Positions 34,034 through 42,894 of a stretch of DNA of 64,000 bases are shown here, one piece after another. Each line of letters begins with the position of its first letter. Position 1 is the stretch's first letter. This DNA comes from Phytohabitans maris. GTDB lineage: Bacteria; Actinomycetota; Actinomycetes; Mycobacteriales; Micromonosporaceae. Where the stretch lies: positions 186,001 through 250,000 of the forward strand of contig NZ_JAVHUY010000009.1 in the NCBI RefSeq assembly GCF_031085175.1, written 5' to 3'. The notes beneath the pieces are model-generated. The model ran no database searches. It was not told where the DNA came from and saw only the letters and a program-made list of their open reading frames with translations. The position numbers were made by a program, and so were the translations under genes.

Positions 34034-37021
34034 TCAGCCGAGTGCGGTGACGGTGAGCGTGAGGGTGTACGTGCCGGGCGTGGTGGTGACCGGCAGGCGC
34101 AGGTCGAGCGCGGCACCCAGGGTCGCACTGCCCTTGGCGTGGCCGGCGCCGGCGAAGCCGAGGGTGGCGGAGGTGGTCAGGCCGTCGCCGGTGTCGATAC
34201 CCGGCGGGACGGCAGCTCCGGGTTGAGCGCCGGCGCCGGCGGCGAGCACCGACGGGGTCCAGCCGAGGTACTTGCCGGAAAGGCCACCGGTGAAGTCGCT
34301 GGCCTGGCCGGAGATGGACCAGCCCGGTGCGCCGGCGCGGGTGTCGGTCACCGTGATCGGCTTCAGGTCACCGGTTGACCGCAGGTACGAGCCGTTGTTC
34401 ACCGCGTCGGTCATGGTGACCGTCCGATCGGTGGCATCGATCGTCCAGCTGAACTCGCCCGGCTGTTCCGGCACCGTCGCCGTGATCGTCTGCTCGCCGC
34501 CCGTAGGCACCGATACCAGCGTCAGCGGCGTCCAGGCGTCGAGTGAACGGTTGTCGAATGTGTCCTGCCAGGTCGTGATGTCGGTGAGCCGCAGGAATGC
34601 CCCGATGCCGTAGGTGTGTCCGCGGGTGAGGGCACCGGCCGTCACCCGGAGGCGGATGGTGAACGCGCCGCCGCTCGCCCGCATCGAGTCGTGGTAAAGC
34701 TGTCCACCGCTGCTGTCCAGCGACGTCGCTATCCAGTTGCGGCTGCCCTGCCGGCCGGGCTGCCACACCTGGGCATCGAAGAGTCCGACGTCCAGCGAGT
34801 AGGTGAGCGTCGGGCTTGCCCAGTCCGGTACGGGGAAACCGGCTCCGAGGATGGTGAGCCAGGTTTCCGCGTCCGGATCCAACGGGGCCTGCGGCAGGAC
34901 CACCAGCTGCGGCCGGCCGGTGGCCGGGAAGACCCGGAAGGTGAACGGATCGGACGCCGACCGGGCGCCCTCGACGTTGGCCGCGACGACCCGCACGGTG
35001 GCTCCGTTGGCGGCGAGCGGGATCGAGGGGATCGTGACGAGGTACTCCGTGCTGCCCTGGTAGGGCTGGGAGTACTCGGCTCCGGCCCAGGGCCGCCACG
35101 TGGTGCCGCCGTCGGTGGTGCGTTCCAGGACGATCTTGTCGGGGTCGATGGCCGGGTTGCCGGTGGCCTGGAACCTGACGACGGCCCGGCTGCCCTCGAT
35201 GGCGGCCAGGTCGCGCGGCGGCTGGGAGAAGGTCGGCGGGGCGTACGGCGCGGTCGTGAGGCGCAGTGCCGTGGAGATCGCCTCACCGTCCTCGTTGGAC
35301 GCCACGATGCGCACGTACGTGTTGTTCCAGGAGGAGTCGATGGCCGGGATCGTCAGCGCTTCGCCGGTCGCGCCGTCGATGGCGGACCACGGGCCGTTCG
35401 GCGCGGCCGCGCGCTGCCACCGCAGGTCCGCGTCACCGTCGACGTCGGCGGTCACGGTGAGGTCGCGGCCTTCGACGTAGGGAGCGGCGGCCGTGGTCGA
35501 CGGGTTGGCCAGGATGACCGGGACGTCACGTACGTCCGGCGCGGAGTCGAACCGGACGGTCAGGTCGAACGGCGGCTTGTCGGGGTCGGCGGAGAGACCG
35601 CTGCTGTGCCAGTAGCTGGAGAGCTCCGTCTCGTACTGGAAGTCCACAAAGGACTCCGGCCACGAGCCCCAGTCCGGCTGTGCCCGCTTGACCGCATCCG
35701 GGATCGCCGACGTGGTCGACCGCACCCCGTCGACGAGCGGGAAGTAGTCCACGCCGGAGAAGTTCGGGGAGATCTGCGCACCGCCGCCGGGCTCGACCGT
35801 GGTGTCCAGCCGCACCTGCTCGAAGGTTGCCACGGTGACCTGGCGCGCCGGTACCTCCTCCCGCTCGTCCGGGTCGTCGCGGCTCGCACCCATGCCGCCG
35901 GCGATCGCGGTGAGGGTGCCGGTGCCGTCCTCCGCGATCGTCAGAGTCGGGTCCTTCAGGTACCAGGTGACCAGGCCGGAGTAGGCGTTCGCGGTGAAGG
36001 CACCGTCCCAGTGGATCGTCGCTTCGCCGGTCACGGGGTTGGCCGTTCCGGTGCCGTTGGTAAACAGCGCCCGCTGGTTGAGCTGCGAGCCGCTGCTCGG
36101 GATGCACTTGGTGGCGTCCGAGATGCCCAGTGCGGTGCCGTCCGGCGCGCGGTGGACGATGCGGACGTTGCCCTGCTCGGCCTGGAACTGCTCCTGGGTC
36201 CCCGCGGAGAAGAAGTTGCAGCCCGTGTTGGCCGGGTTGCCGCCCTGGTAGATGTTGTTGACGCCCCACTCGAGGCTCGCGTGGGCGACCGGGTCGAGGC
36301 TGCCCCCGCCCGTGATCACGCGGAGCGTGGCGGCAGACGAGGCGGCGGACGGACCGTGGTCGTTGCCGACGACGACCCGGAACTGCGCGCCGTCGTCGCC
36401 GGGGCGGGTCTTGAAGGCGTGGTCGGCCCCGGTGGCGCCGGCGACGTCCGACCAGGTCGGGTGCTCGGCGTCCCGGCGCTGCCACTGGTACGAGAAGGGG
36501 CCGGTCCCGCCGGCGGTGACCGTGAACCGCGCGCTCTGGTACGCCTGCACCGACGTGTCGTGCGGCGGCTCGGTCACCGTCACCGCGACCGGGGTCACGG
36601 TGAGCCGCGCCTCGTCGGAGCGGCGCTGGACGAAGTCGGCGTCGAAGACCCTGACCGAGTAGGTCGCACCGTTGTCGGCGTAGGTGGCGGTGAAGGTGTA
36701 GGTCGCCGCGTTGCCGCCCGGCAGCGGGACACTGCCCCGGGCGTCGGTGCGGTACCAGGTGTAGATGCGGGCGCCGGGAAACTCGGCGGTGAAGGTCACC
36801 GCCCCGCCGTCGGCCACCGTCTGCGGTTGGGGTTGCTGGGTGTACCCGGTGTCGGACTCGGCGGCGAGGCCGGCGGAGGGGATGCCCGCCGGCCCGGACG
36901 CGGCCGCCAGATCGGTCGCCTCGGTCCGGACGTGGGCTGGTGAGGAGGCGGCCGCGGTGAGCAACGCGCTCACCGTCGCGAGCCCGAGGGCCACCCGGGC
37001 GGGAAGAGGTCGTAGACGCAC
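34034..37021 (-). CDS. Secreted HtaA-domain protein with Ig-like repeats
   Basis: About 995 residues from GTG 37021, chosen because a signal peptide starts there (RLRPLPARVALGLATVSALL, cleavage near SSPA); an in-frame ATG at 37108 would put 29 odd residues ahead of it. Ig-like repeats occupy about 60-235 (TFTAEFPGARIYTWYR; FTVTAGGTGPFSYQWQRR). An HtaA-like domain follows at about 245-515 (LEWGVNNIYQGG; TWYLKDPTLTIAEDGTGTL). More Ig-like modules follow. The C-terminal region has TVTDTRAGAPGWSISGQASD and SGKYLGWTP, reminiscent of WxL surface domains. HtaA domains bind haem in corynebacteria. The iron box upstream supports a role in iron or haem capture at the cell surface. Confidence 0.83.
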   Translation of the reverse strand: MRLRPLPARVALGLATVSALLTAAASSPAHVRTEATDLAAASGPAGIPSAGLAAESDTGYTQQPQPQTVADGGAVTFTAEFPGARIYTWYRTDARGSVPLPGGNAATYTFTATYADNGATYSVRVFDADFVQRRSDEARLTVTPVAVTVTEPPHDTSVQAYQSARFTVTAGGTGPFSYQWQRRDAEHPTWSDVAGATGADHAFKTRPGDDGAQFRVVVGNDHGPSAASSAATLRVITGGGSLDPVAHASLEWGVNNIYQGGNPANTGCNFFSAGTQEQFQAEQGNVRIVHRAPDGTALGISDATKCIPSSGSQLNQRALFTNGTGTANPVTGEATIHWDGAFTANAYSGLVTWYLKDPTLTIAEDGTGTLTAIAGGMGASRDDPDEREEVPARQVTVATFEQVRLDTTVEPGGGAQISPNFSGVDYFPLVDGVRSTTSAIPDAVKRAQPDWGSWPESFVDFQYETELSSYWHSSGLSADPDKPPFDLTVRFDSAPDVRDVPVILANPSTTAAAPYVEGRDLTVTADVDGDADLRWQRAAAPNGPWSAIDGATGEALTIPAIDSSWNNTYVRIVASNEDGEAISTALRLTTAPYAPPTFSQPPRDLAAIEGSRAVVRFQATGNPAIDPDKIVLERTTDGGTTWRPWAGAEYSQPYQGSTEYLVTIPSIPLAANGATVRVVAANVEGARSASDPFTFRVFPATGRPQLVVLPQAPLDPDAETWLTILGAGFPVPDWASPTLTYSLDVGLFDAQVWQPGRQGSRNWIATSLDSSGGQLYHDSMRASGGAFTIRLRVTAGALTRGHTYGIGAFLRLTDITTWQDTFDNRSLDAWTPLTLVSVPTGGEQTITATVPEQPGEFSWTIDATDRTVTMTDAVNNGSYLRSTGDLKPITVTDTRAGAPGWSISGQASDFTGGLSGKYLGWTPSVLAAGAGAQPGAAVPPGIDTGDGLTTSATLGFAGAGHAKGSATLGAALDLRLPVTTTPGTYTLTLTVTALG

Positions 37022-37138
37022 AGTCAAGTCCGCTCGTCGTGATGGATCGGCTGGTGGAGGGCCGCATGGCTCGACCGCGACCGCGTTCCGGAACCGGCCG
37101 TCGGCCATCGCCGGTACCGGATCATAGGCACCCGGAAG

Positions 37139-37157
37139 TTAGGTTAGCCTAATCTAT
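37139..37157. promoter_or_regulatory. DtxR/IdeR-type iron box
   Basis: TTAGGTTAGCCTAATCTAT matches the DtxR-family consensus TTAGGTTAGCCTAACCTAA at nearly all positions. It lies upstream of the HtaA-like gene (minus) and directly ahead of the frameshifted membrane-protein remnant (plus). Iron-loaded repressor would silence both directions. Confidence 0.8.
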
Positions 37158-37159
37158 GA

Positions 37160-37949
37160 TCAAGGCAACAGGCTCGGGCGGCTCGGGCGCCCGACCACCG
37201 CGAGGCGGCGGCGCTGCTACGGCTAGCCGTGCTGCTGTTGCTGGCCTACACCGCAGGCACCAGCCTGGCCGAGACCGGTCGGGTCGTGCCCCGGCTGGTC
37301 GCCGATCGCGGTGTGGAGTACCCGCCCGGGCTGCTCTATCCACTGGGGACGATCGTCACCGCCGTGGCAGTGACCGCCGCGGGCGTCGGGCGGATACCTG
37401 CTGGGCCTGCTCGCCACGTTTAGTGCCCTGGCCACCTCGCTGCTCGTCAAGTCCCTCGCCGCGGCTGGCCGGAACCGGATAACCGGCGAGGTCCACTACC
37501 CACCGGTCGACCTCGTCCTGGATTTGGCGATCCGCGAAGCGACGTTGCTGTTGACCGTGCCGCTGATTCCGCGGCGGGCCTCCGGCACCCGACGGCCGCT
37601 GGCGTGGCTGTTCGCCCCGCTGGTAGCGGTGTTTCTGCTACCCACGAACTACGATGTGACGATCGGTGTGCAGCCGTGGGCGGCCCTCGCGGTAATGATC
37701 GGCTTCATGCTGTGGGTCCTGGTCGACGCCCGCGGCGGCTACGGCCAGCCCGAAATCCTCGCCGGCGCCTGGTTCTGGACCTTCACCGTCGGCACCGCGG
37801 CCCTCCCGACCACCGGCGCCGTCGCCCTTCACGCCAAGCCCGGCTACCGCGACGTCATGGTCCGGACCCAATGCCACTCACGGTGGTACGCAGGTGCCCT
37901 CGGGCGGGCGGATTCGTACCACGATCTGCTGGGACGGTCCGCTGTTTGA
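37160..37949 (+). pseudogene. Frameshifted remnant of an unrecognised membrane protein
   Basis: One frame reads LAVLLLLAYTAGTSLAETGR and VEYPPGLLYPLGTIVTAVAV up to about 37385. The next frame continues as GYLLGLLATFSALATSLLVK, LLLTVPLIPRR, and VQPWAALAVMIGFMLWVLVD to about 37857. A one-base shift near 37385-37395 joins them into one hydrophobic protein with about six helices. The tail after 37857 is repeat sequence, so the original C-terminus was probably lost to the repeat. It faces the iron box, so its parent was possibly iron-regulated. I do not recognise the family. Confidence 0.55.
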
Positions 37950-38060
37950 GCGGTGTCTGCTGGACTCTGCGCCTCGGGCTGATCTTGGAGTGCCGATCAT
38001 GGGACCGTCCCGGTCGGTCGCGCGATCTTGACCAAGATCGGTGAGTGGCATCGGGACCGC
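37860..38060. repeat. Palindromic intergenic element, copy 2
   Basis: CCCAATGCCACTCAC at 37867-37881 and its near-inverse GTGAGTGGCATCGGG at 38039-38053 bound this unit. Inside, 37880-37931 read in reverse contains CAGCAGATCGTGGTAC and GGGCACCTGCGTACCAC, almost identical to 51080-51135. It overlaps the 3' end of the membrane-protein remnant. Confidence 0.65.
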
Positions 38061-38138
38061 GCCGCCGCTCCCGCACCCCTGCGCGCCTGGTCGCGGTCAC
38101 CGCTCCATTTGCCACGGGCGGAAGCGGATCCGAAGCCG

Positions 38139-38183
38139 ATCTAGAACGTTTAGGGCTCTATATCAGCCCTAAACGTTCTAGAT
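38139..38183. repeat. Perfect 19-bp inverted repeat with 7-base loop
   Basis: ATCTAGAACGTTTAGGGCT and AGCCCTAAACGTTCTAGAT flank the loop CTATATC with no mismatch. It is AT-rich against its surroundings and not adjacent to any intact gene. It could be a terminator or a binding or recombination site; nothing decides. Confidence 0.8.
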
Positions 38184-38229
38184 TCACAACCATCGAGAGC
38201 AGGGCGGCGTCTGCGGGACAGATATATGC

Positions 38230-38500
38230 CAAGCGTGGAGGGTGAGGCCGCCGGACCACGAACCTGTGTTTCGCGAGCGCGGCCTGGCCCAACGCCACCC
38301 ACTTAGTCAAGGCGCGTTCTCCAAGACCACCCCGAGAACGGCCGCGTCCTCGGACGGGCACGGATCTTCCGTGCTCCCATTGGTAGCCCAGAGCAGCCTT
38401 CCATCATGATCAAATCGCGCTCAGCGGCATCGGGGCCGGACCGTTGCTCCCGCGGCCTCACCCTGCGCGGTTCGCGGTCTCACCCTGGCCCCGGCGGGGA
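38230..38500. repeat. Partial palindromic-element modules; surrounding gap without genes
   Basis: GAGGGTGAGGCCGCCGGACC (from about 38238, reverse sense) and GTTGCTCCCGCGGCCTCACC (from about 38442) are diverged copies of the arms seen at 8.65 and 9.1 kb. The whole stretch 38061-38834 holds no supported gene. It contains the repeat arms, the 19-bp inverted repeat and otherwise unremarkable GC-rich sequence. Confidence 0.5.
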
Positions 38501-38834
38501 GCCGCGGCCGTCCAAAGGGGTCCGTGCGTCCACGACACCTCACCACCGCGCGGCCGCCGGGGGGGGCGGATGTGCGTGTGCGGGAAGCTCTCGAGCTGCC
38601 CCGTCTGTGCGTGCGACCGCACAGCTTCCCCTGCACCCCACCGCAGGCGGTGACCGCAACTACACGCCCCCAGGCTGGGCTTGGGTCGCGGAGCCGGCAG
38701 CGGAGGCCGGGGATTTCGGCGAGCGCCAGCTCGCCGCCGGCCTCCGCGTTGCCCGCGGGAGCATGCGGTCCGCAGCTGGCGCGGACCGGGGCAAATCGTG
38801 TCTGAAGAAGCGCCGAGACGCACCACACCGCCGA

Positions 38835-39824
38835 CTACGAAAGCTCTGTAGCCATCGTTTTGCGAACGTCCGCCAACAGCCTGGCGATCAACGCATCGGT
38901 CACCCAGGCGTCGCCGGTGCGGCCGGCGGCGCCCAGCCAGTCGCCGACGTCCCACGTCGCCCGGCAGGCCGCCAGTGCCGGGAAGCCATCCACCTCGGCC
39001 AGGCTCAGCGGACGGACCTGCTGGTAGCCGGAAAGGACCGCTGCCCAGCGTTCGCGATCCTCGTCCGGCGAGTCGGGCCCACGGTAGAAGGTGACCAGGT
39101 CGTACGCGCGTAACCCGAACCCGCAGTGATCGAAGTCGAACGTGACGAACCGCCCGTCGTCGCCGACGTTGGTGTTGCCCCGGTGCAGGTCAGCATGGAT
39201 GATTCCGTACGCGCCGCCGATCGCTCGAAGTCGATGAAACTCGTCGGTCAGTCGCTTGCCGAGCTTGCCGAGTTCGGCAAGGTCCGCCGCTGCCGGGCCC
39301 GAGCCGGCGTAGGGTGCCAGGCTGGCCAGCGGCCGTTCGACAAGGATGCGTTCGTCGAGGTGGTAGCGGTCGTGGCTGGTTTGGAAGGCGTCCATCTCCA
39401 GGTGCATCCGGGCGATGCCGGAGCCGAACACGCGCCATTGCTCGGCGGTCAGCGCGCCCTCGTACGAGGGCATGCCGGGCGCGTGGGTGAACAGGGCGAA
39501 GCAGCGTTCGCCCTCGGGCGCCGTCAGCCGGCCGAGCCGGTCGCCGACGGTCCGCTGGTATGGGCGGATGACACCCAGCCCGGCCGCCGCCAGGTGATCG
39601 AGCAGGTCGAGCTCGAAGCGGAAATCGGATTCCGAACGGATCCAGTATTTGTCGCGGTTGTAGACCCGCAGCACGCGGCGAACGCCCTCGACGTCGGTGA
39701 CGAGGTACGTGTCGTTGAAGCCGCGGTTGAGCAGGCCCACCTTGACCGGCGCGGCGACGGCGTACTCCCGCTCCACCAGCTGGGCGAGGTCGTCGGCGTG
39801 GAGCAGCGAGTGGGTCACGCGCAT
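38835..39824 (-). CDS. Phosphotransferase (aminoglycoside phosphotransferase / homoserine kinase-like fold)
   Basis: A 329-residue kinase-like protein. The catalytic loop is IIHADLHRGNTNV (Asp and Asn), and the metal-binding VTFDFDHCGFGLRAYDL follows. The N-terminal lobe has KVGLLNRGFNDTYLVTDVEG and RRVLRVYNRD. Family members phosphorylate small-molecule hydroxyls such as homoserine, choline or aminoglycosides; no target can be named. I chose ATG 39824. The gene stands alone between two degraded regions. Confidence 0.9.
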   Translation of the reverse strand: MRVTHSLLHADDLAQLVEREYAVAAPVKVGLLNRGFNDTYLVTDVEGVRRVLRVYNRDKYWIRSESDFRFELDLLDHLAAAGLGVIRPYQRTVGDRLGRLTAPEGERCFALFTHAPGMPSYEGALTAEQWRVFGSGIARMHLEMDAFQTSHDRYHLDERILVERPLASLAPYAGSGPAAADLAELGKLGKRLTDEFHRLRAIGGAYGIIHADLHRGNTNVGDDGRFVTFDFDHCGFGLRAYDLVTFYRGPDSPDEDRERWAAVLSGYQQVRPLSLAEVDGFPALAACRATWDVGDWLGAAGRTGDAWVTDALIARLLADVRKTMATELS

Positions 39825-39996
39825 ATCGAGCGAGCCTATGCGCGGCCCAGGCAGCCCGCCAGGCAGAGCCCGGGTTCGATGGCATCGGTGCATGTCAAGG
39901 CGGCCGCTGGCGGGCAGGCAGCAACTGGATCGCGCTGACCAGGATGACGGCCGCCGCCGCCGGACGGAACCGGCTCCGGCAATAGGCGCATCGCCG

Positions 39997-40270
39997 TCAG
40001 GGCCTGCGGGGCGCCGCGCCGGGCGCGTGGGTGTTCGGGACGACCGGTCCGGTCTCGTAGGCGAGCACGACCGCCTGGGCGCGGCTGGCCAGGTGCGGCT
40101 TCGCCATGGCCCGGTTGAGGTGGGACTTGACGGTGGCCTCGGTGATGACGAGAGACTCGGCGATCTCGGCGATCTCGGCGATCTCGGCGTTGGAGGCACC
40201 GGTTCCGATCTGGCGCAGCACCTCCATGTCAAGGCGCACGCCGACCACCGCCGGCCGGACAACGTCGCGG
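39997..40270 (-). pseudogene. LuxR-type HTH remnant with a 9-bp repeat expansion
   Basis: The frame encodes DMEVLRQIGTGASNAEIAEI, then ESLVITEATVKSHLNRAMAK and LASRAQAVVLAYETG, the DNA-binding end of a NarL/LuxR response regulator. Receiver-domain sequence is missing upstream. The helix-turn-helix carries AEIAEIAEIAE from a tandem GATCTCGGC repeat (about 40156-40194), which lengthens the first helix and would disrupt the fold. Probably a decayed gene. The stretch 40271-40647 beyond it has no gene I can support. Confidence 0.6.
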
Positions 40271-40647
40271 TCCTCCTGCGCGAGGTCTTCGTGGCGCTCA
40301 ACCACCGGGCTACTGCGTGCCCACCTCACCGACCCGAACGAGACCGTGCGCCTTGACCTGCCAGCACGCGCGAAACAGGCTGGATGGGTTCGCGAGCCAA
40401 AGCCCGATCGATGAACGCCAGATCGATGGAGGTGCTAACGATGGCGCTTCAGGGCGGACAAGGACGCTCCGGTCGAAGCCTTTGTGGCTAAGGCCGACCG
40501 CCACCCGGTGTTCGAACTCCTCCCGATCGACGAGGACCGCCCTGCCGGCCGCGGACGCTGACGGATCCGCCGAGATCACCGTGGGCTCCGCTCGCCACGA
40601 GCGCGACACGTCCGCGGTGCGGGCCAGAGGGCCCGAGCGACGTCTGC

Positions 40648-40848
40648 TCAGCCGTCGGTTTCGACCGGCTGTGTGGCACGGGCCAGCAATGCGGCCTCGA
40701 TCCGCAGGCCGATCCCGATGAGAACGATCAGCCCGCCGAGGATGAACGGACGGTCGGAACCCGCGCTGGCGAGCGTGAACAGCGTGATGAGAAGGCCGAT
40801 CACGATGGTCGCAGCCCCCAGGTTGCGCAACGTGACAACGATCGGCAT
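40648..40848 (-). CDS. Small two-helix membrane protein
   Basis: A 66-residue protein from ATG 40848, or 73 from ATG 40869. It has two hydrophobic helices, LGAATIVIGLLITLFTLA and PFILGGLIVLIGIGLRIEAA, joined by a short polar loop. No family is recognised and no convincing ribosome-binding site separates the starts. It is divergent from the gene that follows. Confidence 0.55.
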   Translation of the reverse strand: MPIVVTLRNLGAATIVIGLLITLFTLASAGSDRPFILGGLIVLIGIGLRIEAALLARATQPVETDG

Positions 40849-40921
40849 CCGCCGAGTGTGACACGCCATCGTCGTGCCGTGGGGCCGCCACCCACCCCGA
40901 TCGGCAGCCCAAGATCCGGTC

Positions 40922-41404
40922 ATGCCGATGATGTTGCGGGAAGACTGCGTCGTGAACGGCGAGGTCTCTGACTTGGACCGATTCCGAAAGCACGCCGACC
41001 CCACGGACGCCGAGACCGCGGAAACCATGCTCGGCCTGGCTGAGGCTTTTCGAGCAGGAGCGGCTGAGGAGGGTGAGCCGTTCGGCTGGGAATCGACGGA
41101 AGCGTCACGGCTGGACGATGTCTGCGACGCCTTCCTGGCCAATCGTCCTCCCGCCGACTACCGCCGCAGCATGATCATGAGCATTGGTGCGTACCTCGGT
41201 GAACTACTCGTCCGTCATCGGCTGCATGAAGGTGACCGGGTCGTCTTCCGGGTCGAAGGCAGCCATGCGGTGCTCGCTCGCACCCCGGACCTGCTCGAAC
41301 TGGCCGGCTCCGTGCCGGTGTCAGAGGACCAACGCGACGGCGACTGGCAGGAGATCCGCGACCAGACCCGTCGCGCCCGGGCGGCCCGCCTCAACCAGCG
41401 ATGA
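40922..41404 (+). CDS. Hypothetical soluble protein
   Basis: A 160-residue acidic protein from ATG 40922; a GTG at 40952 preceded by GGGAAGA is an alternative. It is helical by appearance: DLDRFRKHADPTDAETAETM, SRLDDVCDAFLANRPPADYR, and GAYLGELLVRHRLHEGDRVV. There is no signal or membrane segment, and I recognise no family. Codon use is as in neighbouring genes. A short overlapping frame after it (from 41401) encodes about 20 residues and is not supported. Confidence 0.65.
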   Translation: MPMMLREDCVVNGEVSDLDRFRKHADPTDAETAETMLGLAEAFRAGAAEEGEPFGWESTEASRLDDVCDAFLANRPPADYRRSMIMSIGAYLGELLVRHRLHEGDRVVFRVEGSHAVLARTPDLLELAGSVPVSEDQRDGDWQEIRDQTRRARAARLNQR

Positions 41405-41571
41405 CCGCCTTCATCGACACCAATATCCAGCCGCCGGCTGTGCGAGCGGGCCCTCGTCGGTGAGGTGGCCGCCGGGGTGGGCCGATGAGAGCTTGATCAT
41501 GTTCCCGGATGACTGCGGCGGCCGGGTGTGACTGGGACCCGGGTGGCGCGACGCACCGCCCTACGGGCAGC

Positions 41572-42678
41572 ATGGCGGGCGTGTCCCAGCCGTCTCCGCT
41601 CGCTACCGCGCAGCAGAACGCCCGTGCGCTGCGTGACGCCGGTGACCTCGCCGGTGCCCGGGTGATGCTCGACCAGACTCTGGAGGGCGCCAAGGTCGCT
41701 CTCGGTGAGGACAACCCGGATGTGATCGCGACCGGGCAGGTGCTGGCCGGCCTGCACCGGGAGGCGGGCGACCCGATGGCCGCGCGGCGGGTGCTGGAGG
41801 AGGCGTACGCGGCGGGTCAGCTGCACCTCGGCGACGGGCATCCGCTGATGCTGTCGATCTCGTTCGACCTGGGTGGGGTGGCCGAGGAGCTGGGCAACCG
41901 GCACGAGGCGCGGCGGGCGTTCGGGCGGGTGGCGACGCTGGGGCCGGCGGTGTTCGGCGACGACCACTGGACGGTGCGGGCGGCCCGGGAGTATCTGGGC
42001 GACGCCCCGCCCTCGGCCGAGCTGACCATCCCGTCGGAGGAGCCGCCGGCACCGCCGCCGATGCAGTTTCCGTCGTCGGCGGCGTTCGCGCTACCGGGCA
42101 CTCCGCCCCCGGCGAGCATGCCACCACCGGCGAGCATGCCACCCCCACAACCGGCACAGGTGTACGCGCCAGCGCCGCCGCCTGTCCACAACCCACCACC
42201 GGCGTACGGCGGGGACTCCGAACCGACGTACCACGTGAGCCGCCCACGGAAAGTGCGCGGCGCGACGGTGGCCGCGATGATCGCGGCGGCCGCCGCCGTC
42301 CTGGCCGCGGGGTTCGTGGCGATCCAGGTGGTGTTCACCGGTGGGGGCGGTGACACGCCGCCGCCGGCGCCGACGCAGGGGCCGCGGCTGGCCGGTGAAC
42401 CGCCGACCGAGCTGAAGGTGCGGGTGGACGGCACCGCGATCACGGTGACCTGGAAGGACCCGACGGACGGGACGGTGCCGTTCATCGTGGCGGGTGCGCA
42501 GTCGGGGCGGCAGCACAAGGCGATGGCGACCATCAGTCCGGGTGAGACCAGCGCGACCATCAACGGCTTGAACCCGCGGTTGGGCTACTGTTTCACGGTC
42601 CTCGCGGTCTACAGCACCGACGAGTACGCGACCTCGGGCCAGGTGTGTACGGAGCGTAACACCCCGACTCCGAGTTAA
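41572..42678 (+). CDS. TPR-repeat membrane protein with a C-terminal FN3-like domain
   Basis: The protein has 368 residues. About 10-140 is helical with TPR character (ARALRDAGDLAGARVMLDQT; DPMAARRVLEEAYAAGQLHL). About 150-220 is Pro-rich and includes tandem PPPASM. A single membrane helix, VAAMIAAAAAVLAAGFVAIQ, lies near 240, and about 275-360 is an FN3-like domain (TELKVRVDGTAITVTWKDPT; GLNPRLGYCFTVLAVYS). The TPR part is probably cytoplasmic and the FN3 part outside. It is the first gene of a rightward envelope locus. ATG 41572 is chosen because the upstream frame looks noncoding. Confidence 0.85.
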   Translation: MAGVSQPSPLATAQQNARALRDAGDLAGARVMLDQTLEGAKVALGEDNPDVIATGQVLAGLHREAGDPMAARRVLEEAYAAGQLHLGDGHPLMLSISFDLGGVAEELGNRHEARRAFGRVATLGPAVFGDDHWTVRAAREYLGDAPPSAELTIPSEEPPAPPPMQFPSSAAFALPGTPPPASMPPPASMPPPQPAQVYAPAPPPVHNPPPAYGGDSEPTYHVSRPRKVRGATVAAMIAAAAAVLAAGFVAIQVVFTGGGGDTPPPAPTQGPRLAGEPPTELKVRVDGTAITVTWKDPTDGTVPFIVAGAQSGRQHKAMATISPGETSATINGLNPRLGYCFTVLAVYSTDEYATSGQVCTERNTPTPS

Positions 42679-42894
42679 TCCACAGTCGTCAAGATCGACC
42701 GCAACTGAAGCGACCTGCGCCGATACGCTGCGCAGCGGGGTTATCCACAGGCTTGGCGGCGCCTGTCCACAGCGGGTACCCGCCTACCCAACGCACGCCC
42801 TATGATGGTCCGCGGCATTTGGGGAGGAACGCATACGACGAGCAGCGCGGGAGGACGCCGGCCCGCGTTCACGGGGTGGGGAGGGCGGCCGACT

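Noticed and set aside
34616-36943. 775-codon plus-strand open frame
   Set aside because: It is the antisense shadow of the HtaA-like gene; Gly/Arg/Val-rich product without domains.
40310-40640. Open frames on both strands between the LuxR remnant and the small membrane protein
   Set aside because: No family similarity, no ribosome-binding site, and atypical composition; treated as decayed sequence.
41401-41463. Short frame overlapping the stop of the hypothetical gene (ATGA)
   Set aside because: About 20 codons only, with no supporting feature beyond the overlap.
42676-42772. Three DnaA-box-like sequences, one exact TTATCCACA at 42741
   Set aside because: Too few and too scattered for an origin, and no dnaA or dnaN nearby; probably chance.
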